Shown here: positions 16,366 to 28,300 of the stretch, one piece after another | Layout of the letters: the number at the start of each line of letters is the position of its first letter | Position numbering within the stretch: position 1 is the first letter of the stretch | Assembly: GCA_021738485.1 (NCBI GenBank) | Contig: JAIPBX010000019.1 | Location: 1-37,960, forward strand | Source: Bacteroidales bacterium | GTDB lineage: Bacteria; Bacteroidota; Bacteroidia; Bacteroidales; JAIPAH01 | Direction: 5' to 3' | Length of the DNA stretch: 37,960 nucleotides | Program-made: the position numbers and the translations under genes | The notes under the pieces: generated by a model | The model's database searches: none | What the model was told of the DNA's origin: nothing | Seen by the model: the letters and a program-made list of their open reading frames with translations, nothing else

Positions 16366-17361
16366 TCACTTACGAATATCAATAAAAATCGGCAAATGGT
16401 CACTATATCCACCAATATATTTTGGACCCTGTAAATACCGGTAAGGTTTCCACCCCTGGTAGCGATCATCTTTTTGGATCAAAAAAGAGGCTTTAGGGGT
16501 ATGCAGCTCTTCTTGTAATACACTCAATCCTTTTTCATTCAATAAGCCTTTTGAAATGATGATTTGATCAAAATGCTGCCATTGCGATTGATATTTTAAT
16601 GTTCCTGCATGTGAAGACTCTGAAAGGGGTAAGCTTTTGAGAGTTGTGTTTCTCACTTTTTTTATCAATAATTTGATGCTTTCGTCCTCGCGGGCATCAT
16701 TGAAGTCACCGGCTATAAGGATATTTGGCTCTGAATTTCCATCAAAAACTGTGTCTATGGTATGGGCAAGGACTTTTGCCGCATGGTTTCTTTTGGGTTG
16801 GGTTTGCATATAGCCCCCGTAGCGTGACGACCAATGGTTTATAAAAACATGTAAAGTATCTGAGGTGACGGAAATTTGCATTTGCGCGTAGAGAATGTCT
16901 CTGGTTTTATCAGTGGTGTCGAAAGGAAACCGGATTTCGATAAATCGTTGGCTAATCACGTTGATATGTTCTTCCTGGTAGAGTAGGGCAACATCAATAC
17001 CCCTTTCATCGGGGGAATCTTTATGGATAATTTTATAACCGAATTGAAACAAAGGAGTTTTGTATATCAGGTGATTGAGGACCCGGCGGTTTTCTATTTC
17101 GCATAATCCTATCAGGGGCAGTTCTTCCCATTCCTTAACGGCCATTAGTGTTTTATATATCCGGCGAAGTTTGGTTTGATATTTATAGGTGTCCCATCGG
17201 TAATCCCCTTTGGGAGTGAAAGCATCATCTCTTTTTTCCGGATTATTGATAGTGTCAAAGAGATTCTCCACATTATAAAACATGAAGCGCAAAGTATTAT
17301 CCTGGGCACTGGCCGGATATAACTGAAGGGCAATGATAAAAAGAAAGATGATTCTTAGCAT
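16366..17361 (-). CDS. endonuclease/exonuclease/phosphatase family protein
   Basis: FMFYNVENLFDTINNPEKRDDAFTPKGDYRW, GLCEIENRRVL, NILIAGDFNDAREDESI, GGYSDHLPIFIDI. Confidence 0.93.
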   Translation of the reverse strand: MLRIIFLFIIALQLYPASAQDNTLRFMFYNVENLFDTINNPEKRDDAFTPKGDYRWDTYKYQTKLRRIYKTLMAVKEWEELPLIGLCEIENRRVLNHLIYKTPLFQFGYKIIHKDSPDERGIDVALLYQEEHINVISQRFIEIRFPFDTTDKTRDILYAQMQISVTSDTLHVFINHWSSRYGGYMQTQPKRNHAAKVLAHTIDTVFDGNSEPNILIAGDFNDAREDESIKLLIKKVRNTTLKSLPLSESSHAGTLKYQSQWQHFDQIIISKGLLNEKGLSVLQEELHTPKASFLIQKDDRYQGWKPYRYLQGPKYIGGYSDHLPIFIDIRK

Positions 17362-17770
17362 ATATGGTAAAGCATTGTGGTTTTGCAGGAGGAAAGATAC
17401 TTAAAAAATGGATTGTAGCTGACCGCTTATCGAAAATTGTTAAAGAAAGTTTAAATAGCTTTTGAAATACATAGGTAGAAATGTTCTGTTGGTGATATAC
17501 TAATCATATTCGATTGTTGTCGCTGATTAACGCTTTTGAAGTCAAATTTAACAACGATTTAACAAACCTTAAAGGCATTTCAGGTATTAATAGTAACGAA
17601 TATTTACATTATGAATATTTAATTGGAACCTTGCGCGTGCTTTTAAATTGGCATGTGGGGAATAAAACCTATTTTGTTAAAAAATTGTGAAACTGCAACT
17701 ACAGTATAAAGATGCCTGTTTGGTAGTCATAATTCAAAAAGCATAACAGTGAGAATAAAAATCCTGGTTT

Positions 17771-18985
17771 ATGAAACGATATTATACGCTTTTTCTATTT
17801 ATTTTTTTTATTTCAATTCAAACACAAGGGCAACAAGTCTCCTTTCAACTTTCAGTACCTCCGGGTAACGACTTTTCCATAGATGAGTCCTTAAATGCTA
17901 TCATCAACAATAATAGCCAGGAGCCTCTTGAGGTTTATTTGAAAGGTGTTGTCCGGGAGAGCGAAGACGGACAAATCTTTGAAGGATACAGCAGTGTGAT
18001 CACGCTGGATGAAGATTTGACCCAACTCAACAAACGAAATCTGGATAAGCTGAAACCTGTGGAAACCGCCTTTATGCAAGGCGAATATGAAGATTATGTG
18101 ATGCGTACTTCCAAATTTCCTCCGGGGAGCTATGAAGTTTGTGTGCAAATTGTTTTGGTCGACGGAGATGAGGTGATTGCCGAAGAGTGTTATGAAAAAA
18201 CGGTACAAGAATATCTGCCCCCTTCATTGATTTCTCCTGAAGACGGCGCAGTAGTAAATAAAAGCCAGCCTTATTTTACCTGGTCGCCCGTTCCGGGAAG
18301 TAATGCCGGAGAAATTTCCTACAAGTTGGGAATTGTAGAGTTAAATAATAATCAATCACCGGTGGCTGCGTTTGAATCTAATCCCACCTGGTATGAAAAG
18401 GAGGGAATAGGCTCTCCCTTGTTTCGCTATCCGGTGGCCGCCCGCGAATTTGACACTTCAAGAGTATATGCCTGGAAAGTGACCGCCTTTATGGGAGGCA
18501 ACAAAATCGCCGAATCGGAAATATGGAGTTTCTCCTTCGAAGCCGATACCACAAGCGACGATGAAGAAGAGGAGGAACAAGACGAAGAGGAAACGTTGAT
18601 ACCCGACCAATATGTACAACTAAAAGATGATTATACGGATGGGTACTATCTTCTCGATGATTACCAGTTGCGATTCATTTATGAAAACAAGTATTCGAGC
18701 ACGCCGATTCGTTGTCAACTGGTTACTACCCGTAATGAAGTGGTTGCAAGGAATTTGATGGATAAAAAGCAGAAGCCCGGCTTAAACTTCAACACCCTGG
18801 ATATGACAAACCGCGTACAGCCCGGAAAGACGTATACGTTGCGCTGCGAAGGTCAGCTAGGAGAAGTTACCGGACTGAAATTCCAAGTGAGGAAAGAGAA
18901 TTCGGATAATGATATTATAGATGGTTTAAATCTGGATGAAGGCGATTTTGATTTGCCTGACGGAATATTTAACGGTGGAGGATGA
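17771..18985 (+). CDS. secreted Ig/Fn3-like protein, first gene of the RHS operon
   Basis: Signal peptide MKRYYTLFLFIFFISIQTQGQQ; PPSLISPEDGAVVNKSQPYFTWSPVPG Fn3-like segment; acidic run DDEEEEEQDEEE. Confidence 0.75.
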   Translation: MKRYYTLFLFIFFISIQTQGQQVSFQLSVPPGNDFSIDESLNAIINNNSQEPLEVYLKGVVRESEDGQIFEGYSSVITLDEDLTQLNKRNLDKLKPVETAFMQGEYEDYVMRTSKFPPGSYEVCVQIVLVDGDEVIAEECYEKTVQEYLPPSLISPEDGAVVNKSQPYFTWSPVPGSNAGEISYKLGIVELNNNQSPVAAFESNPTWYEKEGIGSPLFRYPVAAREFDTSRVYAWKVTAFMGGNKIAESEIWSFSFEADTTSDDEEEEEQDEEETLIPDQYVQLKDDYTDGYYLLDDYQLRFIYENKYSSTPIRCQLVTTRNEVVARNLMDKKQKPGLNFNTLDMTNRVQPGKTYTLRCEGQLGEVTGLKFQVRKENSDNDIIDGLNLDEGDFDLPDGIFNGGG

Positions 18986-19569
18986 TCATGCTAGCAGTTT
19001 ATAGAATAACAACCATACTCGTATTGGGAATACTGGCCTCGTGCTCAGGAAACCTGGGTCCCAGAGAATATTTGCAATGGGTAGAAAACGAAGACAACGG
19101 GCTGAGAGTCCGTCAAGCAACTACTGAGGCTACCTATAGTCTGCAATATGAACCGGCGGAATACAAAGCCCTGAAATCGATGGAGCGTGATGCCATCAAT
19201 CAAACCAACCTGATGGCCAATGAAAAACGGTTTTCGTCCTTACATCATTTTTTATTAAAAATTCGACCCAAAAAACATCAGTTTGATAGTGATGATGCCT
19301 TGATTGAATACCTGGCGTATGAATTGGAGGATAATATACAGTTTATCCGGGGCCGGGATACTTTGAAAAGAACGGTGATGTACCATTTGGAAAGCCCGAC
19401 AGGCGTGAAACCCTACTATCATATCCTGCTTGCCTATCCCCGTACGGATAGTCAGGAGGACCTGAAACTGAAGATTAAGAACAACAGGCTGGATACGAAT
19501 GAGGTGAAATTTGTCTTTTCCCGGTCTTTACTGAATAATCTTCCTGGTATCAAAATAGGGAACGAATAA
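18982..19569 (+). CDS. hypothetical lipoprotein
   Basis: Lipobox ILASC after a hydrophobic leader; 4-nt overlap with the upstream gene. Confidence 0.75.
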   Translation: MIMLAVYRITTILVLGILASCSGNLGPREYLQWVENEDNGLRVRQATTEATYSLQYEPAEYKALKSMERDAINQTNLMANEKRFSSLHHFLLKIRPKKHQFDSDDALIEYLAYELEDNIQFIRGRDTLKRTVMYHLESPTGVKPYYHILLAYPRTDSQEDLKLKIKNNRLDTNEVKFVFSRSLLNNLPGIKIGNE

Positions 19570-19578
19570 TCCATATAT

Positions 19579-22338
19579 ATGATATATTTTTTGCGTTTAT
19601 TTTTCTTACGTGGCAGGAGAAGTTGGTATTTGCCCTTAGCGGGAGTAATACTTTTCCTGTTTTTGCCCCTGGCGGGCCAGGCCCAGGTACAGATGACGCT
19701 TCAACAGCCACCTGTCAAGCGCTTGAAAGTAAAAGACCTTTGGAACCTGCGGGTAAATAACCCGCAAAACATGAACCGGCGTGTTTACCTTATTGCCACG
19801 GTGAAAAACCAGAATACCGGCAATAAGGTGGCCCGCATCCGTACGGAAGCTTTCAGCTTGTCACCGGGATTAAAGAGCCTCAACCCCCGGCAAATCAATG
19901 TTACCCAACGCGATTTCACTGACCCCCAGGCCGAAAGCGTCCTGAAAAGGACTGATAACTTCCCCAAAGGAAGCTATACTATCCGGATAGTGATGTACAA
20001 CACTACCGACGATAGCAAAATGGCGGAGGCTAAGCTTAATCATAAAGTCGTCAACATTTATTCCAGTGCTTCCAAGGTCATTGGTGCCGATAAGAAAAGT
20101 TTTGTATCTTTCTATGGAAATGGCTATATCGAGGGCCACACCGCCAACCGCCAGGGGACCAGCCAGGGTATACCGAAAGACTACTTCCGGGGTGATGTCA
20201 ACGCCACCCTGGAAATCGGGGTAGCTCCGATTAGCTTTCAAGGTCACTACACCACCATGAACAGCGACTTGCGCCAAAGCGCTAACCAATTTACAGTCAC
20301 CTTCGACGACCAGCGGTTTATCAACAACCTGCGTAACCGGTTGACTAAAGTGATTAAAAAGGAAACCGGACTGAAAAAGGAAAAATATACCGATGCCAAA
20401 AACAAGCTCAAGAAACTCAAGAATATCGACCGGTTGCTGAAAGATAATTCTATTGAAAAGGAACTGAAAGAATTGGGTGACCTGGAGAGCATTAAGAATA
20501 AGCTGAAAGATGTAGATCTGCAAAATGCTATGGACCGCATCAACAATCTGAAAACAGATATTACCAACCGGGCGACCGGCTTGAAATACAAGGCCAAGAA
20601 AGCCCGCCTGAAGACCGAACTAAAGGTCAATAAAGAGGTGACCTTTACCGATAAAGAGAAAGAGAAACGACGCAAAGCCAAAGTCGACAGCTTGCAAAAT
20701 GCCCTTCAGGATTTGGAGGAAAAACGTAAGGACGTCAAGCAGCAAAACGAAGAAGACCTGATAAAACTCAAAAAGCTTAAGAAACAGAAGAAAAAGTTTG
20801 AAAAGCTCAAGAAAAAGAAACAAAAGGTAGAAAACCTCCTGGCTAAGAAAGACCAGATTAAACGATTGATAAAACAAAAAGACAAACTGGAGAAGTACAA
20901 GGAAAAGCTTAAGGAATCGGGAGGCCTCGAAGCTATCCAATCCTTTAACCTGAATAAACTTCAAAATAAAGATGTACTCAAAGACGAGCTACTGAAAAGA
21001 GGCATGCTTAGCGGTGGAGAAAAGATGCTTTACAGCATCGAAGAACTCTCGGCAGGGACCGTTTACCCATACTACTCCCCGTTGGTGCTGAACGGGTTGC
21101 GACTGACAGGTGTGAGCTTCGAATGGAACCCCGGAATATTCTACACCGCTTTTTCGGGAGGTACCAGCAACCGGCCCCGTTTTTCGATTCAAAATGGTGT
21201 CGCCGATTACAAACAGCGTCTGATTGCCGGAAAAATAGGTTTAGGCAAAAAACACAAGAGCCACATCTATTTTACGGCACTCAATGCTATCGACGACCGC
21301 AACTCCCTGGAGCGAAACGATACCATCAACACTCCCCAATCCAATTTCATCTTCGGAACAGATGTGGGGCTTTCACTCCTTGACGGGAATGTCAAATTCC
21401 AGGGGGAAATCGCCGGTTCGAAATATGAAACTGACGATGAAGCCTCAAACTTGATACTTAACAACGAATTGAGTCAACAGATACCGGGATTCCTTGAGCC
21501 GAATATCTCCACACGCTTCGGACTAGCCTATGACGTCAGGGGTTCAATTAAGATGTTCAAAAGCAATACAGTCCTCTCCGGCTTTCTGCGTAACATTGAT
21601 CCCTCCTATAACTCCTTTGGGGCGCCGAACCTGCGCACCGGGATTTTTACCTACAAGGCAGAGCTTTCGCAAAAACTCTTTTCGCGCAATGTGACCGTAA
21701 GCCTTTTTCGCAAAAACGAGAGCACGACAAGGCTGTGGCAGGACGGACTGACCCATTACGAGCGACAGGGTGGCCTGTTTAAGCTGGGCTTTAGCGACTT
21801 TCCCCGCTTAAAAGTAAGTTATGCCGAAAGCATACAGGACAAAGATTCGATAAACAATGACATGAGCGAATTGATGATTAGCGGAAGCTATAGCTATAAG
21901 TTAGGCGATTTGTCGATGTCGAATACGGTAAGCTACAACCGGAACCAGGGTTCGTCGAGCCAGACTAATGGCCCGAATTATTCGGTGAGTAATTACTTGT
22001 TCAACCAAATGGTGAGTTTCTCCTTTCCCCTCTCACTGTCGGTGAACATCAACTACGTGGACGAGCAGAACCAGCAGACCGAATCGCAGATACTGGTCTC
22101 CGATCTTTCAGCCTCTTTCCAGCTGTTTAAGAAAATAAACGTAAGTCTCGGCGGAAATTACAAGACTGAAGCTGATGAGAGCACCCGCTTCGGAGGCTTT
22201 ATGGATGTGAACTACTCCTTCGCCGACTACTTCACCTTTCAGTTAAGTTTTGATAATAATTATTATGATGATTTGGCCATGGCGGCCAATGATTTTAACG
22301 AATATATATTGAATACCAAGCTATCCGTGAGATGGTAA
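19579..22338 (+). CDS. outer-membrane beta-barrel-like protein with N-terminal Ig-like domain and Lys-rich coiled coil
   Basis: Signal ending GQAQ; long K/E/L-rich heptad region; alternating aromatic/polar strands in the C-terminal ~450 aa and terminal ...NTKLSVRW. Confidence 0.7.
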   Translation: MIYFLRLFFLRGRRSWYLPLAGVILFLFLPLAGQAQVQMTLQQPPVKRLKVKDLWNLRVNNPQNMNRRVYLIATVKNQNTGNKVARIRTEAFSLSPGLKSLNPRQINVTQRDFTDPQAESVLKRTDNFPKGSYTIRIVMYNTTDDSKMAEAKLNHKVVNIYSSASKVIGADKKSFVSFYGNGYIEGHTANRQGTSQGIPKDYFRGDVNATLEIGVAPISFQGHYTTMNSDLRQSANQFTVTFDDQRFINNLRNRLTKVIKKETGLKKEKYTDAKNKLKKLKNIDRLLKDNSIEKELKELGDLESIKNKLKDVDLQNAMDRINNLKTDITNRATGLKYKAKKARLKTELKVNKEVTFTDKEKEKRRKAKVDSLQNALQDLEEKRKDVKQQNEEDLIKLKKLKKQKKKFEKLKKKKQKVENLLAKKDQIKRLIKQKDKLEKYKEKLKESGGLEAIQSFNLNKLQNKDVLKDELLKRGMLSGGEKMLYSIEELSAGTVYPYYSPLVLNGLRLTGVSFEWNPGIFYTAFSGGTSNRPRFSIQNGVADYKQRLIAGKIGLGKKHKSHIYFTALNAIDDRNSLERNDTINTPQSNFIFGTDVGLSLLDGNVKFQGEIAGSKYETDDEASNLILNNELSQQIPGFLEPNISTRFGLAYDVRGSIKMFKSNTVLSGFLRNIDPSYNSFGAPNLRTGIFTYKAELSQKLFSRNVTVSLFRKNESTTRLWQDGLTHYERQGGLFKLGFSDFPRLKVSYAESIQDKDSINNDMSELMISGSYSYKLGDLSMSNTVSYNRNQGSSSQTNGPNYSVSNYLFNQMVSFSFPLSLSVNINYVDEQNQQTESQILVSDLSASFQLFKKINVSLGGNYKTEADESTRFGGFMDVNYSFADYFTFQLSFDNNYYDDLAMAANDFNEYILNTKLSVRW

Positions 22339-22366
22339 TCAACATTAGGAAATTGAAGAACACAGT

Positions 22367-25300
22367 ATGATGCAAAAACCTATTAATATGAGATTACTGA
22401 AAATGGTTATAAAGATGTCAAAGAGAAAGGTACAACCTTTCAGCCTTATTCGCAGGCATAAAAGAAAAGTGGCTTTCACACTAGCTCTTCTGTTTTTCAG
22501 TGGGATGATTCGTCCCAATCAGTTGTTTGCTCTGACAGGCGGACCCTCTACACCTGAATCCAGTGCTCCCAGCAAACTGACCTCTTCACAGATGGTTGAT
22601 CCGTTTACGGGGAATCTGGACTATAATATTCCCCTTATGAAAGTTGGTGATTATCCCTTGTCGCTCTCCTATAACGCCGATATATCCATGGACCAGGAAT
22701 CGACCTGGGTGGGCCTGGGATGGACATTGAATCCGGGTTCCATCAGCCGCAGTGTCCGTGGCTTACCTGATGACTTTAAAAAAGAGGATAAAGTGAAAAA
22801 GGATTTTAATACGAAACCAAATATCAAAGCAGGTCTCAGTGCCGGTCTTAATCTGGAAGCTTTTGGTGTGGACGCTGCCGGAGCACTTAGTGGCGCCGCT
22901 AACATTGGAGCCACCCTGGGATTGTACTACGATAATTACCAGGGTTTGGGGCTGAACTATTCGCTGGCTCCTTCCATCTCCGTTGCATCGCAGAGCAAAG
23001 GTGTTTTAACCGCATCAATGGGGCTGAACGGAGGTTCTCATAAAAACGGGGTTAGCTTAACGCCTTCTCTTTCCATACCCCAGCGTATTGCAGGGATGGA
23101 GAGTCTTTCAATTAGCGCCTCTGTTAATTCATTGTCAGGGCTGAAGAGCATTAACTTAAATGCTGCCATAAAAAATAATTTGGGAAATTATGGCCTGAAT
23201 TTTAATAGCTTCAGCGATCGCTCCTATAAGCCGAAGATAAACTTCCCAATGACATCTACTCAGGGTACTTTCAGCTTTTCCGTTGGCGGCGAAGCGTTCG
23301 GTATCTTTGGTAGTGCTAGTCTTACCGGTTATTATTCACAGCAGCACCTCAAAAAACGCCATAAGAAAGTGCCGGCCTACGGTTATCTTTATTCTGATGC
23401 GGCAAAAAACAACCCGGGAGCGTTACTCGATTTTAAGCGGGAAAAAGATGGTCCTTACACCTCTAACAAGCCCAACCTGCCAATACCCAACTATACCTAC
23501 GATGTGTTTAATATTAGTGGCCCCGGATTGAGCGGTTCTTTCAGAGCCCATCGGGGAGATGTTGGTGTCGTCTACGATAATCGTGTGAAAAGCCTTGGCG
23601 GTGACAAAGCTGTTCCGGCTGTTGGTGGACTGAACCTCTCCGGTGAAGTAGGCGGCGGAAACCTTACTAAAGTTGGTATTGACCTGAAAACGAATAACTC
23701 GGTAAATACATCGGGAATATGGACAGCCAGTAACAAAATTGTCAATAGGGTGGCGCCTGTGAGTGACGCATCTGAAAAAGATTACGAGCCCTTTTATTTT
23801 CAGATGGTGGGAGAAAAACTTCAGAAGAATAACGATGCCTACTATTCCGCTATCCTTGGACAAAATCCCGCCAAGGTAAGACTTTCCAATGACCCCAAAG
23901 CAGCAAGGGCTTACGCTACCCTTCATGCGAAGGGCAGTGGCTCGAACAAGGTAAGGAATCAGCTCTACAAAAAGCAACGCGAGAAGCGTAAGCGGGCCAT
24001 TTCTTACCTTACCGCTGCTAAAGCGGACTATACTGCTCTTAACAGGCAAATCAAAAGCTACCCGATGAATAAAACACCGCTTGACCCAACTTCGCCATCG
24101 GTGAACTCTATCGACCGGATGAAGGGAGACAGGAAGAATCATCACCTTAGCCAGTTAACGGTTAACAAGCAGGGAAAGCGCTATGTTTATGGTCTACCGA
24201 CCTACAATTGGAAGAAAAAAGAAGTTTCGTTCAATGTGAAGGACAACCAAGGTGATTGCGATAATGGGTTTGTGAATTACAATGCTGGTAAGAGTAATTC
24301 GACTAATAACGATGCAGGCAAAAATAATTACTTCAGCGCTACAACCACACCGGCTTATGCTTATTCCTACTTACTATCATCGGTAGTTTCCGACAATTAT
24401 GTGGATGTATCCGGCGATGGTCCCACACCGGATGACATGGGGACATACACACGCTTCAATTACAGCCGGGTACATAAAAAGTACAATTGGCGTTCACCTT
24501 TCCGCAAGGATAAAGCCAATTACCAGGAAAATAAATACAGCCTCGACAATGACAACATGGCCAATTATGTATACGGAACAAAAGAGATATGGTATCTCAA
24601 CTCCATGGAAACCCGGAACTATGTGGCTAAATTTATCGTGACCGATCGTAAAGACGGATTGGGTGTTAAAGGAGAAAATGGTGGTAAAGACAGCAATCAG
24701 AAACTGAAAAAGCTCTCGAAAATTGAGCTTTACACCCGTGCCGAACTTAAGAAGAACGGGAACCAGGCAACACCTCTGAAGACTGTTCATTTCAAATATG
24801 ATTACTCGCTTTGCCCGGGGGTACCCAATCATGATAATGCCAATCAAAATGCCAATAATGGTAAGCTTACCCTCAAGAAGGTTTACTTTACCTATGGCGA
24901 CTCGGAAAAAGGACGTTTCAGTCCTTACTCGTTCACTTATCACAGCGGCCGAAATAATCCACCCTACAAGCTTAAATCAAATGACCGGTTTGGATTTTTT
25001 AAAGAAAATAGCTGCCAGAGGGGGAAGATGAGTACCGCAGAATTTCCTTACGTTAATCAAGACACTGCCAAAACCAATGACTACATCAGGGCGTGGAAGT
25101 TAAAAGAAATCCAGGTCCCCTCAGGTGGAAAAATTGATATAACCTATGAGTCGGATGATTATGCCTACGTGCAGGATAAGCAAGCGATGCAGATGTTTAA
25201 AACGGCCGGTTTTGCCGATAACCCGAATCCGGGAAAAAGCAACATGAGCAGCGGGAATACGCTTTATGATAAGAACCCCTACAAGGTGAATAATTACCTG

Positions 25301-28300
25301 TTTTTTGATTTGGAGAAGCCCGTGCAATCGCTTGAGGAGCTGAAATCCTATCTCCCCGATGAAAATCATCTTTACTTTAAGATCAAGCTGGATGTCATTG
25401 GTTCTGGAAAGAATCCTTCCAGCGACCGCTATGAATATATTTCCGGGTTCGCTAAATACGAAGATTTTGGTTTGTATCAAAAATCGAAGAGCGGTTCATC
25501 GTATTCCACCGCATGGATCAAGTTCAGTAAAGTGGAGATAGGGGATTATAAACTGCCTTACAATTATTCTAATGCGCATCCTATGGCAAAAAGGGCGTGG
25601 ATCTATGGAAAAAACCATATTCCCAAGCATGCCTTTAACCGCTCGGATGCTACAGATAAGCTGGAAGACCAGTTTAAGAATGCCGCCAAATCACTGGCAA
25701 CCATGATGTCATTTGTGAAAAGTCTGAATTCAAAGCTCATCAAGCGAGGTTTTGCGCAAAAGGTTAAGCTGAACAAGTCATTCATACGCCTTAATTCACC
25801 CGATGGCCAAAAGCTGGGTGGCGGACACCGGGTGAAGAAAATCGTGATGAGCGACTCGTGGTCACAGATGGCAGCATCAGGTAAAAGCAGCACTTACGGC
25901 AAGGTGTATGATTATTCTACCATAAGACATGGTCATAAAATTAGCTCGGGAGTCATTGCTTACGAACCACGGATAGGTCGTGAGGAAAACCCCTTCTATC
26001 AACCTGTTTTCTACAAACACAATGGCGACCGTTTATTTATGACCAAGCCTTTCGGAGAGTCTTTCTTTCCCGGACCAACCGTTGGATACAGTAGAGTTGA
26101 AATACACGACCTACCACGTCCGAATGCTAACCCGGCTCCATCAGGCTACAAGGTAAGGAAGTTCTATACAGCCAAAGACTTCCCGGTCATTACTGAACGT
26201 ACCAACTTGCAGGATGAGCATCATCGGCCAAGCCCCGCGGCTAGTCTCAATCCTTTCAAGCTTAAATACAATGAAAAAAGAACGGTCAGCCAGGGCTACA
26301 AGGTCGTGTTGAATGATATGCACGGAAAGCCCAGGGCGAAATACACGTATCGTCATGGTTCTCAAGTACCGCTCAACGGTATGGAGTACAAGTACCACAT
26401 TAATGGAAAAGGACAGTTGGACAACAACGTACAGGTTGTTAAGAAAGACAATAGTATTGAATCATCAACGATGGGTGTGGATTTGGATTTTGTGGTTGAC
26501 TCCCGCCAGCAGAAAAGCGTCACAGAGATGAAAGGCGTTTACCTGAATTTTGATGGCTTCCTGGCATCCATTATTCCTATATTGATTCCCGATCCGTTGC
26601 CTTCCTACAAAAAGGAGACAACTTTATTCCGCTCCATTGTGGCAACAAAGGTTATCCGAAAACGGGGAATTGTCGATGAAGTCATTGCTTATAAAGATGG
26701 CGCCAAACTAAAAACCGAAAACCTTGCCTTCGATGCCGTGACGGGGAAACCGCTGGTGAAGAAGACCGAGGATAAGTTCGGAAATTTCAAATATCAGACT
26801 CAAATACCCGCGCATCATAAGTACAGCGGAATGGGGCCTGCTTATCAAAACAGTATGGCGTCATTTGAGAAAATTCAGGTGACTAATGGCGAGATTACCG
26901 ATAATGCTGTGAGCCGTATACTTACCAAAGGTGATAAGCTGTATTGGGAACGCTCGGGCAAACCTGGCGAAAGAGGTAAGGCCTGGGTACTGAACAGCAA
27001 TAACAATCGTTCGGTATTAATTGATATGCAGGGAAACCTGCTAAGCGATAAGAAATATAATTTTACTGTCGTTCGATCCGGTTACGACGATAAAGCTGGT
27101 ACAGCAGTCGGTACGATTACTTCATTGGAGAATCCGATAAAGGGAAACAGCCTGAACCTGAATCAAAACCTTAAGGTTATCTCAGCAGGAGCTAAAGAAT
27201 ATCGCCAGGATTGGCAGACTTATGCCGGATATACCGTAAAGCATACACCTACGAAATGCAATTGTGAAAACAAGTTAATAGTAGAGGAAAATTACGATCA
27301 ACCCGCTATCTCAAACAAATGGAATAAGTATTCAGACTTTGCCTACATGATGCTTATTATCCAGAATAAAGGAGATGGTGCTGCTATTAAGCATGGCAGA
27401 GCGGTGAATCTCATTGGACAAAAATCAGGGGATCAGGGGAAGTTTATATCCATGGACAAGGAATACATCGGAAACCGTTTATTCGTAACCTTCAAGGTTG
27501 ACGGAAAAGGAGAGGAGCACTGCACCTTCCGCTTCTGGAACCTGGGAAGTAACGACTTCCCAAGGAATGGAAAGTTCTTTAATTTCCGTTACGAAAAGAA
27601 AAACCCCTACAATTGCGATGATATCCATCACTTCAAGGTAGATTATACCTATCCCTACAAAGACACCGTATATGTTGGCGGATTTACTACCAAAAAACGG
27701 CCGCAGGTAGTAACCAAACACGATACCACAACGCTGGCGGGATACTCGGAGTGTTTCCCGGTAGCCGTGTGTGAGGAAACCGAGCTGCAAACGCAGTATG
27801 ACTGCAAGCTAAAGCCAGGGGATGTGGTTAATCCGTTTATCCTTGGACTGGAAGGAATATGGAAACCTTTCAAACAATACGATTACCATGCACAGCGCAA
27901 GAGTGGCCGTATTCATCAAAGCGGATACTACAAGAATTTTGCACCATTCTCCTGGACGGGCAATCCGGCTAACGACTGGGTATGGAAAAAGCAAACTACA
28001 CTGGTTGATCCGCTGGGGCGCAGGCTGGAAGAGAAAGACCCTCTCGGGAATTATACGTCAAATATTTTTGGATACAATTATTCTAAAGTAATTGCCAGTA
28101 TCAATAACGCAGCACACAATCGGGCAGGTTTTGAAGGATTCGAAGATTACCGCGACTACGACGGAATTAAGTCTTTCGGCGACTGCGACCCAGACAGGCA
28201 TACCTATTTCGAAGTGCAGGAAGGGGTTAAGATTTTCAATACGTCGGGCCCTAAAGCATACATAAATGAGAATCACAGCCACACCGGAGAATACAGTGCC

